A stretch of 64,000 nucleotides of DNA from positions 28,056-92,055 of IMG/VR virus record IMGVR_UViG_3300035698_019240; one strand, given 5' to 3'. This stretch comes from a virus. This document shows positions 14,093 to 21,314 of the stretch, one piece after another. The stretch's first letter is position 1. Each line of letters starts with the position of its first letter. Position numbers and translations under genes: made by a program. The notes under the pieces were generated by a model, which saw nothing but the letters and a program-made list of their open reading frames with translations, did not search any database and had not been told where the DNA came from.

Positions 14093-14299
14093 ATGGAAGA
14101 TTATGTAATATGTGATGCGTATGTAATTTGTGATTGGCATGGTAAATGTCATCATAAAAAACCTCATATTAAAGATTCTATGTGTGATATCAATGGATGT
14201 AATTGTGTAGATGGAAATGTTAGTTGTTCTCCTGTAAACACTGTTGATATATTGGATAAAAATGAAGTGGATGAATGGTTCAGAGAAATAGAATTGTAA
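14093..14299 (+). CDS. Cys/His-rich small protein with divergent tail
   Basis: 68 residues. CDWHGKCHHKKPHIKDSMCDINGCNCVDGNVSC suggests metal binding. The end, VDILDKNEVDEWFREIEL, keeps the spacing E-V-D-E-W-F-x-E-I-E-L of the shared tail with W for L. It closes the tagged array just before a promoter. Confidence 0.65.
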   Translation: MEDYVICDAYVICDWHGKCHHKKPHIKDSMCDINGCNCVDGNVSCSPVNTVDILDKNEVDEWFREIEL

Positions 14300-14328
14300 T
14301 TTACATAATTACATTTATATGATATAAT
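14300..14328 (+). promoter_or_regulatory. Early-type sigma70 promoter
   Basis: TTTACA (14300-14305), 17 bases, TATAAT (14323-14328) preceded by TGA (extended -10). It overlaps the end of 14093-14299 and drives the NIF3-like gene, whose ribosome site is AAAAAGGAG. Confidence 0.85.
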
Positions 14329-14354
14329 AAAAGGTGATAAAAAAAGGAGATTAA

Positions 14355-15287
14355 ATGAAGACAGCTGAAATTTTTAATAAGGCAATAGCAACAGGAATGG
14401 AGTTTGATCCTAGAGGTTTTAAAGAAGTAAGGAAGATTCTTGTAGATACAAAAAAACAATGGGATAAACTTAAAGAAAAGGATAAGGAATATTTTGATAC
14501 AGATAAATTATTGAATCCATATCCTGATTCAAGAATTCTATTTAACTTAGAAGATGGTGTTTCAAATGTGAAGAAGATACTTGTTGGTATTGATCTTGAA
14601 GGTCCTGAATTACTTCTCGCAAGTCATATAGGTGTTGATTTGGCTATAGCTCATCATCCAGAAGGTATGGGTTATGCAGGGCTTCCTGATGTTATGAGTA
14701 TGCAAGCCGATGTTCATCATCAATTAGGTGTTCCTATCAGTACCGCAACAGGACTTATACGGCATAGACAAAACGAGGTAAGAAAAAGTATAATGGGGTC
14801 AAACTTTTCAAGACCTATTGATTTTGCAAGAATTCTAGGAATACCATATATTTGTCTACACACTCCAGCAGATAATATGGTTCAGGCAAATGTACAGAGT
14901 ACGATTGATAAAGCTTCTCCTGAAACCCTTGGAGATATAATTGATATTCTTCTTGAGTATCCTGAATATAAAAAAGGTAAGAAAATGGGAGAGGGTCCTG
15001 TTATTCATGTTGGTTCAAAATCTAATAAAGCCGGTAAAGTATTTGTTGAATTCACAGGAGGTACAAGTGGAAACAAAAACATTTATCAGAGGTTGTCTTA
15101 TGCAGGTGTTGATACAATAGTTGGAATGCATATGGGTACTGAACATGAAAAAGAAGTTAAAAAATATAACATGAATGTTATTATTGCAGGACATTATTCA
15201 AGTGATTCAATTGGTATTACAAAACTTCTTGAGCAGATTTTACCAAAAGATGTTGAGATAATAAAATGTTCAGGTTACATAAGATAA
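14355..15287 (+). CDS. NIF3/DUF34-family metal-binding protein
   Basis: 310 residues. The centre carries LAIAHHPEGMG, the His-His metal motif typical of NIF3 (YbgI/YqfO) proteins, and STATGLIRHRQNEV. The C-terminal part has IVGMHMGTEHEKEVKKY and IIAGHYSSDSIGI, where the family places its second set of His/Glu ligands. NIF3 proteins form toroidal di-metal oligomers; their reaction is unsettled (once annotated as GTP cyclohydrolase type 2). First gene after the 14300 promoter. A phage copy is unusual but not unique. Confidence 0.8.
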   Translation: MKTAEIFNKAIATGMEFDPRGFKEVRKILVDTKKQWDKLKEKDKEYFDTDKLLNPYPDSRILFNLEDGVSNVKKILVGIDLEGPELLLASHIGVDLAIAHHPEGMGYAGLPDVMSMQADVHHQLGVPISTATGLIRHRQNEVRKSIMGSNFSRPIDFARILGIPYICLHTPADNMVQANVQSTIDKASPETLGDIIDILLEYPEYKKGKKMGEGPVIHVGSKSNKAGKVFVEFTGGTSGNKNIYQRLSYAGVDTIVGMHMGTEHEKEVKKYNMNVIIAGHYSSDSIGITKLLEQILPKDVEIIKCSGYIR

Positions 15288-15288
15288 G

Positions 15289-15474
15289 ATGTCAAGGAGA
15301 AGGAAGAAACAAAAGCGTAATAAAGTAAGATGTGATAATCACGAGCTTTGTTTAATAAAAGATTGTTTTCACAGATTTTTTCATAAAGGATTTAAAGGCT
15401 GTAAAGAAAAGTGTCCATATTATGGTGGTGGATATAAATGTATGACTGAGGAGGAAATGAATGGGAAAGTATGA
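15289..15474 (+). CDS. Basic Cys-rich small protein
   Basis: 61 residues. A very basic start (SRRRKKQKRNK) is followed by CDNHELCLIKDCFHRFFHKGFKGCKEKCPYYGGGYKC, likely zinc binding. Nucleic-acid contact is plausible given the charge. Its end contains GAGGAGG, the ribosome site of the next gene, which it overlaps. Confidence 0.65.
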   Translation: MSRRRKKQKRNKVRCDNHELCLIKDCFHRFFHKGFKGCKEKCPYYGGGYKCMTEEEMNGKV

Positions 15475-15670
15475 TGATAAAAAAATGACATATAGAAGTG
15501 AGGATCTTAGTAATACTCGTAAAATAAAGGTACAGAATATACTATGTGACATTGCAAGTGAGATAACGGAACTCAAAGAAGTGGTGGATAGTTTTTCGAA
15601 AGCATGTGAACAACCACGACCAAAGCGTGAGAGTTGGTTTAAAAGATTAATAAAATGGGGTGAAAGATAA
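15461..15670 (+). CDS. Hypothetical small protein
   Basis: 69 residues, charged and helical: LSNTRKIKVQNILCDIASEITELKEVVDSFSKACEQ with coiled-coil character, then a basic end WFKRLIKWGER. GAGGAGGAA provides the ribosome site. Overlaps both neighbours. No family recognised. Confidence 0.65.
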   Translation: MGKYDDKKMTYRSEDLSNTRKIKVQNILCDIASEITELKEVVDSFSKACEQPRPKRESWFKRLIKWGER

Positions 15671-15822
15671 TGGATATTGAAAGAAAAATAGAATTGGAAA
15701 ATGTTAACACCGCAAAGCAGTTAGGAATGATAAGTACCGAAAAGGCTATTAAAATGAGAAAGAAAATTTATAAAAAAATATTTGAAGATGATATAAAAGA
15801 AGGAGAGAAAAATGGTAGATGA
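15670..15822 (+). CDS. Hypothetical helical small protein
   Basis: 50 residues: MDIERKIELENVNTAKQLGM, STEKAIKMRKKIYKKIFEDDIKEGEKNGR. Charged helices only. It begins on the last A of the previous stop and its end overlaps the next start by 11 bases, providing the GGAGAG ribosome site. No family recognised. Confidence 0.6.
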   Translation: MDIERKIELENVNTAKQLGMISTEKAIKMRKKIYKKIFEDDIKEGEKNGR

Positions 15823-16036
15823 TTTTGAAGACTTAGAAACTATTCTAAGTAGAAACATGGAAGAGGAACTTAAAGATGCCATGGATGCTGGAATAATTGA
15901 TATTAAAATCAATGGTAAAAAGGCTACAGATGTTGATATAGCTGTTGATGAGGATACAGGAGCAATCGTTATTACTAACGGTGATGGTGATACAACTGAA
16001 ATTATAATTAATGGAACAGGAGAGCATATAATATAA
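15812..16036 (+). CDS. Acidic beta-rich small protein
   Basis: 74 residues. An acidic helix (DDFEDLETILSRNMEEELKDAMDAG) is followed by strands IIDIKINGKKATDVDIAVDEDTG and AIVITNGDGDTTEIIINGTG. The beta part reads like a small repeat of D-x-D/N-G turns. Function unknown. Confidence 0.6.
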   Translation: MVDDFEDLETILSRNMEEELKDAMDAGIIDIKINGKKATDVDIAVDEDTGAIVITNGDGDTTEIIINGTGEHII

Positions 16037-16038
16037 TC

Positions 16039-16269
16039 ATGAGTGTTAATAAAACTCTTTGTAGTAAATGCGATAATTTATTTTTTGTACGATTACAAGT
16101 ACAATGGAGTAATGGTGGTAAAGGTAAGGTATCAGGATCATGTTTATTACAACCAAATTTTTTTGAGAAAACTAAAAAAATTAAGGGTGTAATGTTCGAT
16201 GGAAATGGATTACCAGTTATATTAAAATGTGGTAAGTTTAGAATTAAAAAAGGAGTAGTAAATGTTTAA
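16039..16269 (+). CDS. Hypothetical small protein with CxxC
   Basis: 76 residues: NKTLCSKCDNLFFVRLQVQWSNGGKGKVSGSCLL, later ILKCGKFRIKKG. One CxxC plus two further cysteines and several strands suggest a compact zinc-bound beta domain. Overlaps the next gene by eight bases. No family recognised. Confidence 0.6.
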   Translation: MSVNKTLCSKCDNLFFVRLQVQWSNGGKGKVSGSCLLQPNFFEKTKKIKGVMFDGNGLPVILKCGKFRIKKGVVNV

Positions 16270-16498
16270 TGATATAATAGATGGTTCAACGGGACCATGG
16301 AAAAGAAATGGTAATAATGAATGGTATCATATTGATAATATGATTATTAGATTATGTAAGAGATCATTGGTGATATATGACCTGTACTATAATGTTAATA
16401 AAACAAAAGTAGTTATAAGTAAAGTGATTGTAGGAAGAACGGAAGACGAGGCTAAGGATAAAGCGGAAAGTTATTTAAAGAAAAGAAAAATAATATAA
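16262..16498 (+). CDS. Hypothetical small protein
   Basis: 78 residues with alternating hydrophobic strands: WYHIDNMIIRLCKRSLVIYDLYYN, KTKVVISKVIVGRTEDEAKDKAESYLKKRK. The pattern WYHID...AKDKAESYLKK resembles small phage beta-beta-alpha proteins, but there is no firm family. AAAGGAG precedes the ATG. Confidence 0.6.
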   Translation: MFNDIIDGSTGPWKRNGNNEWYHIDNMIIRLCKRSLVIYDLYYNVNKTKVVISKVIVGRTEDEAKDKAESYLKKRKII

Positions 16499-16512
16499 GA
16501 AAGGAAAATACA

Positions 16513-16716
16513 ATGGATTGGAAGTTAGATACAGAATTAATAAAAATGTTTCTTGAAGAATGTGGAACAGATGGTGATAAATGGGAAAGTAAGTTCAATA
16601 AAATTCCCAATGAAGAAAGACAAATAAGTTTTGATTTTATATGTCCTGTAGAGAGGAAAAAAATAAATCTCAAATTTGGTATAACCGTTAACAATGTTAC
16701 ACTTACGGAGGTTTAA
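16513..16716 (+). CDS. Hypothetical small protein
   Basis: 67 residues: MDWKLDTELIKMFLEECGTDGDKWESKFNKIP, then QISFDFICPVERKKINLKFGITVNNVTLTEV. AAGGAAA precedes the ATG. Abuts the next ATG. Function unknown. Confidence 0.6.
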   Translation: MDWKLDTELIKMFLEECGTDGDKWESKFNKIPNEERQISFDFICPVERKKINLKFGITVNNVTLTEV

Positions 16717-16890
16717 ATGTTTTACATTCACGTAAAGAATTTTCCACTATTAACACTTGATGAAATAAAAGAACAGATAAATATGAGAATAAATGGACTC
16801 AAGAATCAAAGAGGTACAGGTATACCAAGAAAAGATGTACTGATTTCTGAAATTACAACTTTAAAAAAATTATGGAGGAAAAAGAAATGA
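16717..16890 (+). CDS. Hypothetical basic small protein
   Basis: 57 residues: MFYIHVKNFPLLTLDEIKEQINMR, then GLKNQRGTGIPRKDVLISEITTLKKLWRKKK. Basic and helical; nucleic-acid or protein contact is possible. Preceded by ACGGAGG, overlaps the next gene by ATGA. No family recognised. Confidence 0.6.
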   Translation: MFYIHVKNFPLLTLDEIKEQINMRINGLKNQRGTGIPRKDVLISEITTLKKLWRKKK

Positions 16891-17030
16891 CAACTATACT
16901 TATTATACTTATTATAATTACTATAGGTTCATCTATACACTTTTACTATAAAGGACTAAAAAGGGGATATGATGACGGATGGAAAGACGCTGGTGGTGAT
17001 AATATTCCAGAAGAGGAAAAGAATTACTAA
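16887..17030 (+). CDS. Membrane miniprotein, last gene of the rightward early region
   Basis: 47 residues: a membrane helix (TTILIILIIITIGSSIHFYYKG) and an acidic end (GYDDGWKDAGGDNIPEEEKNY). The stop overlaps the stop of the convergent gp48-like gene by four bases, and no terminator hairpin is visible at this junction, so early and late transcripts may overlap here. Confidence 0.65.
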   Translation: MTTILIILIIITIGSSIHFYYKGLKRGYDDGWKDAGGDNIPEEEKNY

Positions 17031-17857
17031 CCAACAGTTTTTCCATTTTCATCAACAACCCTTATAATACCACCTTTTTTAATTGTAGTTCTATAAAGAG
17101 GTGACATGTCAGAGAAACTTAAAGTTAATTCACATCTTGTTGGCAGTCCATTTATATATGGTTGTTGCCATGTAGGTTGTACAGAAGTCAGAGCCGCAAA
17201 TTGACATATTATGAGTTCATTCGGATGTGTTTTTAATTCAAAAATCCACGGAAGTTCAATACCTATATTCCAATCCCTAATTTCAGGTGAGGAATATTTC
17301 ATAAGGTCTTTTACTGGTTCCACTACATCTAGAGAAGGATTACTTTGTGATATCAAATTAAAAAGAAAATTCCATTCTCTTCTTCCAGAACCTGTAAATG
17401 TTAAAGGAGAATCAATCTTTTCTGTAGGTACTTTTGTTGCAAGTCCATTTGATATTTCATTAAATGCGGATCTTGCCCCAGAACCTAATTCTTTCCTTTT
17501 GGCTGAATCTCCAAGGGTATTTTTAATATTTTTTCCTATGGTTTTTACATCCCTAACAGTTTTTGAAGCTGTGATAGCTTTATTGGCAAGTGAGTTGACC
17601 GTTGAGTTTTCATAAGGAGACCAATCATTTCTAATTGTTTCCTGTATTACCTCAGGTGCTAAGAATTTAAAAGTTGGTCCTGTTTTACCTCTTGTTATTC
17701 CCCCACCTTTTGATAGAGTTGTTTGATATTTCAATTCTATTGCTTTCATTGTTATCCATAAAGCATTATCACCAAATGAACCTTGAGGAATTGTAGCACT
17801 TTCTTTTGGTCTTTGTATAGTTTGTGTTCCTGTATATGTAAAAGTATCCTTGGCCAT
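17027..17857 (-). CDS. Baseplate/tail-tube cap protein, T4 gp48-like (gp48/gp54 group)
   Basis: 276 residues (T4 gp48 is 364, gp54 is 320). The C-terminal half has the group's pattern: LTFTGSGRREWNFLF, SSPEIRDWNIGIELPWIFELKTHPNELIICQFAALTSV, then CELTLSFSDMSPLYRTTI. In T4 these proteins start and cap tube growth on the baseplate. It follows the tape measure gene directly, as genes 48 and 54 follow gene 29 in T4. The stop meets the rightward early operon. Confidence 0.8.
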   Translation of the reverse strand: MAKDTFTYTGTQTIQRPKESATIPQGSFGDNALWITMKAIELKYQTTLSKGGGITRGKTGPTFKFLAPEVIQETIRNDWSPYENSTVNSLANKAITASKTVRDVKTIGKNIKNTLGDSAKRKELGSGARSAFNEISNGLATKVPTEKIDSPLTFTGSGRREWNFLFNLISQSNPSLDVVEPVKDLMKYSSPEIRDWNIGIELPWIFELKTHPNELIICQFAALTSVQPTWQQPYINGLPTRCELTLSFSDMSPLYRTTIKKGGIIRVVDENGKTVG

Positions 17858-19743
17858 TAATAAGCTCCTTGTACAGCTAGTGATGTTATTATATTATCCA
17901 CTTCATCAGGTATTGGTCTTTCACTATCACCACCACCTTGTATATTACTTATAGCAGTTACAACTGAAACATTACCTTCTTGTGTCATTATTTCTGTTTT
18001 TTCCATAGCTTTTAATTGTTTTTCTTGTATCTTTCTATTCATATCTGATACATTTTTTTTATCAATTATACTGGATTGTATAACTACTTTTTTCATTTTA
18101 TTTATTTCGGTAAAATCTGATTTTCTTTTTACCGATTGTGGTAAATCAACAACATCTGCAGGTAAAACTCTTTCACCTCTATGTAGATTAACAAGTCCTG
18201 TTTTAACTATATCTCCACCTATTCTTCTACTTGGTATTTCTGTGACTTCAAGCTCTCCTTCCTTTTTTACTTTTCCACCAAATCCAAACATTCCTTTTAA
18301 TTTACCGAACATTTCTTTACCAGGAATAAGATCAGTAAAAAAATTAATAAGATTTTCAGTGGCGTCTTTGATAAGATCCAAGAATGAGAAGTCTTCCCAC
18401 ATAGTTTTTATTCCGTCTAAACCAGTTTTCAAACTATCAATAGGATGAAAAAATACATCTAAGATTCCATGTATAAAAGATTCAGCTTTTTCTGTAACCA
18501 AATTTATCTTTTCAATAATGTGTTCCATTCCAAAATCAAGTTTAACACCTTTTAAAAAATCTTCTCCAAATACTTTTCTTGAAAGCCATAGTAATCCATT
18601 ACCTATCATTTCAGGTATTGCTAATATAGGATCTAATAATCCAGCTGACATACCGAGTAATTTATCTCTAATAGTATCACCTTGAAAAATACCTGTAACG
18701 GCCTTTACTATCATTTCTACAGGTAATAATACCTTACCTATTATTTTACCTACTGAGAAAAACTTTCCCATTTTTCCAAAAATCCCTGTAAATTTGGTAA
18801 TGAATTTCATTGTAGATTCCACGAATTTACCTTTCATTAAATTACCAGCTTTAGAGAATGTACCACTAACGGTCTTTGTAAATTTTGTAAGTGATTTTCC
18901 TATACTACGAGCCTTGAACTTATTCAGTTTGCCTCTCAGTTCCGTTATTCTATCAAATTTCCAGCCATGAAATGCTTCTTGCATCTTAAAAATTTTAGAG
19001 CCTATAATACCGTTACCACCAAACATACTTGTTATTTTACCAAGTTTTGTACCTACACCTGTTCTAAATTTTATTAATATTTTTCCAAAAGATTTATTAA
19101 ACTTTGTCAGTGTTTTTCCAAAAACTTTGTTAAATTTAGTCATGGACTTAAAGAATGGAGGAAAAACATCTTTGAACTTTGAAATATAACCTACTATAAT
19201 ACCTGAAAGTAATGCGCCTGTAAAAAGAAGATATTTAAACACACCATCATCTTTAAATCCTTTATCACTTTGAAGATCCCATCTCTTTTGTTCCATTTTA
19301 AAATGATCTACAATTTGTCCAAGCATGGTATTTCTATTTTTATCAGTTTTAGATTCTTCCTCGTCATCCTCACCTTTACCAAACAATGCTTTTCCAATAC
19401 CAACAGTCGATTTAAGTGAACCTATAGCAACACTACTAACTTTAGTTAATTCTGGACCTAATACATCAGATGTTTGAGAGGCGACCTCTCCAACAACTTT
19501 ATCCATATCTCCCTTTATTATATTAGATATTGCTGAGGCTGTTGCTGACATTTCTTTACCAGCAACCTCTGCTACTTGTTTTCCAACTTCATCACCAGCC
19601 TTTTTAACATCATTTTTTATTACATCAGAAGTGTTGGAGAATTTTTTTAATATTCCACTAAAAAATCCTCTTGTTTGTTTCTGTGATGTCTCATTAGCTT
19701 GTTTTTGATTTTGTAGAATTTTTTCTAATTCTTCGTTAGCCAT
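17857..19743 (-). CDS. Tail tape measure / hub protein (T4 gp29 position)
   Basis: 628 residues. It starts with helical Q/K-rich sequence (EELEKILQNQKQANETSQK), a central run of amphipathic F/K/G repeats (FTKTVSGTF, KFITKFTGIFGKMGKFF), hydrophobic stretches near IIGKVLLPVEMIVKAVTGIF, and a C-terminal GLVNLHRGERVLPADVV box seen in many tape measure proteins. Tape measures set tail length and leave the tail with the DNA. Position between the gp26-like/frameshift gene and gp48-like gene supports the call. An intrinsic terminator lies only 12 bases before the start codon. Confidence 0.75.
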   Translation of the reverse strand: MANEELEKILQNQKQANETSQKQTRGFFSGILKKFSNTSDVIKNDVKKAGDEVGKQVAEVAGKEMSATASAISNIIKGDMDKVVGEVASQTSDVLGPELTKVSSVAIGSLKSTVGIGKALFGKGEDDEEESKTDKNRNTMLGQIVDHFKMEQKRWDLQSDKGFKDDGVFKYLLFTGALLSGIIVGYISKFKDVFPPFFKSMTKFNKVFGKTLTKFNKSFGKILIKFRTGVGTKLGKITSMFGGNGIIGSKIFKMQEAFHGWKFDRITELRGKLNKFKARSIGKSLTKFTKTVSGTFSKAGNLMKGKFVESTMKFITKFTGIFGKMGKFFSVGKIIGKVLLPVEMIVKAVTGIFQGDTIRDKLLGMSAGLLDPILAIPEMIGNGLLWLSRKVFGEDFLKGVKLDFGMEHIIEKINLVTEKAESFIHGILDVFFHPIDSLKTGLDGIKTMWEDFSFLDLIKDATENLINFFTDLIPGKEMFGKLKGMFGFGGKVKKEGELEVTEIPSRRIGGDIVKTGLVNLHRGERVLPADVVDLPQSVKRKSDFTEINKMKKVVIQSSIIDKKNVSDMNRKIQEKQLKAMEKTEIMTQEGNVSVVTAISNIQGGGDSERPIPDEVDNIITSLAVQGAY

Positions 19744-19754
19744 ATACTCTCCAT

Positions 19755-19793
19755 AAAAAAAGGTCTAAAGAACTGTACGCCCTTTAGACCTTT
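19755..19793 (-). terminator. Intrinsic terminator just upstream of the tape measure gene
   Basis: On the minus strand AAAGGTCTAAAG, an 11-base loop, CTTTAGACCTTT and then a T-run: a 12-bp stem with U-tract. It ends about 12 bases before the tape measure ATG at 19743. It would cut or reduce read-through from the tube and gp26-like genes into the tape measure gene. Confidence 0.85.
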
Positions 19794-19829
19794 AAAGTCC
19801 GTTGAGTTGCCTCAAGTGTGGCTTATTTA

Positions 19830-20009
19830 CTATAATTCAGATTCCTCTTTCAAGTCATTTTTTAACATATTAATGTAAGCTTCTCTTTCAAAGTCTGGTA
19901 AATAACTACTTTCAGTAATACTTATACCCGCTTTTCGCGATAGATAGTATTGTTCTTCCACAATAGTTTCAAGACTTACATTAGTAAACAGATTAACTAG
20001 ACGAAAAAA
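19830..20009 (-). CDS. Predicted -1 frameshift extension of the gp26-like protein
   Basis: The gp26-like gene ends GAA GGT TTT TTC GTC TAG. The heptamer T TTT TTC (20009-20003) is in the phase needed for -1 slippage. After it the -1 frame is open for 59 codons to TAG at 19832-19830 with sensible sequence (RLVNLFTNVSLETIVEEQYY, SRKAGISITESSYLPDFERE, YINMLKNDLKEESEL). The -1 frame has a TGA just before the slip site and no ATG until near its end, so independent initiation is unlikely. The result would be a fusion of about 305 residues. T4 places gene 51 here. Confidence 0.7.
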   Translation of the reverse strand, partial: FFRLVNLFTNVSLETIVEEQYYLSRKAGISITESSYLPDFEREAYINMLKNDLKEESEL

Positions 20010-20746
20010 CCTTCAGTAGGTACATTCACCGTTTCCTTTCTCTTACAATGGACACATTTAAAAATAAATTTAAATTCCATTCCAAAGTCATTATCTTTAT
20101 GCCATTTTTTAACTTTATCATAACCGTCTGTTGGACAATTTTCTAAAAGAAATTGTTTGTCCAATAACTCTGGTGCTTCTTTACCTTTAGGTGTTTTTAC
20201 AGATTCAATAGAAGCGGCATGTGTTAATATGGTCATTTCTGTATCTTTTTGTGTTTTAGTCATTTCATTATAACTTTCAATATTTTTAAGGGTTTCAAAT
20301 GCTTCAATATTATGTTTCCTTTTTATATATACAAGTTTTACAGAAATGTCTTTATCCACTTTTACCCATTGATCTACTTTTGTAGGTTTCTTAACCTTCA
20401 TTTTACCTATATCAATAGATTGAAGTGTGTCAGATTTACACTTTTTATTATTACATGTATGTGTAAATGTATATTTACTTCCTTTTGTTCTTTTTCTTAT
20501 TTCTACAAGAAGTTGAAATCTATCTTGTAAGTATAAATCCGTTATATCAAAATCTTCCGTTATGATAGCTGAGGACATTAGTTTATCTAATGCTTCCTCT
20601 ATTACCATAGGATCGGTTTCACCTTCATATGTCAAAAGAGTTTTCAATTGACCGGTAGTGATGGGTTTAAATTTAACCTTTTTACCACTACCTGGTAAAA
20701 CACAATCAAATTCATACACATTTAAAAATTCACGAAAATCACTCAT
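19997..20746 (-). CDS. T4 gp26-like baseplate hub / tail assembly protein
   Basis: 249 residues (T4 gp26 is 208). It reads as a folded N-terminal part (PGSGKKVKFKPITTGQLKTLLTY), a zinc-finger-like CNNKKCKSD segment near residue 120, a helical LTHAASIESV part and a final FKCVHCKRKETVNVP ribbon. T4 gp26 acts in baseplate hub assembly. Its place between tube and tape measure is also where tail assembly chaperones with programmed frameshifts lie in other phages, and a -1 frameshift signal overlaps its stop. Confidence 0.7.
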   Translation of the reverse strand: MSDFREFLNVYEFDCVLPGSGKKVKFKPITTGQLKTLLTYEGETDPMVIEEALDKLMSSAIITEDFDITDLYLQDRFQLLVEIRKRTKGSKYTFTHTCNNKKCKSDTLQSIDIGKMKVKKPTKVDQWVKVDKDISVKLVYIKRKHNIEAFETLKNIESYNEMTKTQKDTEMTILTHAASIESVKTPKGKEAPELLDKQFLLENCPTDGYDKVKKWHKDNDFGMEFKFIFKCVHCKRKETVNVPTEGFFV

Positions 20747-20777
20747 TATTATCTCCTACAATTTTTTTTTATTTTTT

Positions 20778-21296
20778 TTATTCTATAGTATGATATTGAT
20801 AACCAAATGTTATATCAAACTGTGCTGTATCATTTGAAGAATAATCTAATGTAACAGCACCCAAAGTTTTTGGATAACTGTGATGAAGTTTATAATCTAT
20901 TAATGATGCTCCATCCATGGATAAAAGCTGTAATCTTTGTACGGGTACCATATAATCATCTATACTACCATGTACATTTGTAACAGGATTATGTATTAGT
21001 GTTAACCAATTATTATATTTTTTTAAAATAGCAGCATCTTTATCAACATTAAATGTAACTGTAAAATCTGCAAAAGTATGTTTACCTGCCATCTTGAAAT
21101 CATATCCTTGCCAGTTCGTTGTTATATCTTCCAACGACATTTCTGGTAAAGTAGTACTTCGTACAAGATATGTAACTTTCTCACTTGTTAACCCTCCTGA
21201 AATAGCTCCAGGAAATGTAGGTAAGAAGTAGAAAAGGTACGCTCTTGCTCCGCCTTCAAAATTAGCTTTAAAACTTTCTATGTCAAAATTAGGCAT
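20778..21296 (-). CDS. Tail tube protein, T4 gp19-like
   Basis: 172 residues (T4 gp19 is 163). Typical features: LVRSTTLPEMSLEDITTNWQG, GKHTFADFTVTFNVDKD, a W-L-x-L-I-H-N-P region and the end GAVTLDYSSNDTAQFDITFGYQYH. It polymerises as hexameric rings inside the sheath. Directly follows the sheath gene, the T4 order 18-19. Confidence 0.88.
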   Translation of the reverse strand: MPNFDIESFKANFEGGARAYLFYFLPTFPGAISGGLTSEKVTYLVRSTTLPEMSLEDITTNWQGYDFKMAGKHTFADFTVTFNVDKDAAILKKYNNWLTLIHNPVTNVHGSIDDYMVPVQRLQLLSMDGASLIDYKLHHSYPKTLGAVTLDYSSNDTAQFDITFGYQYHTIE

Positions 21297-21314
21297 GTTT
21301 TTCCTCCTTAATTA

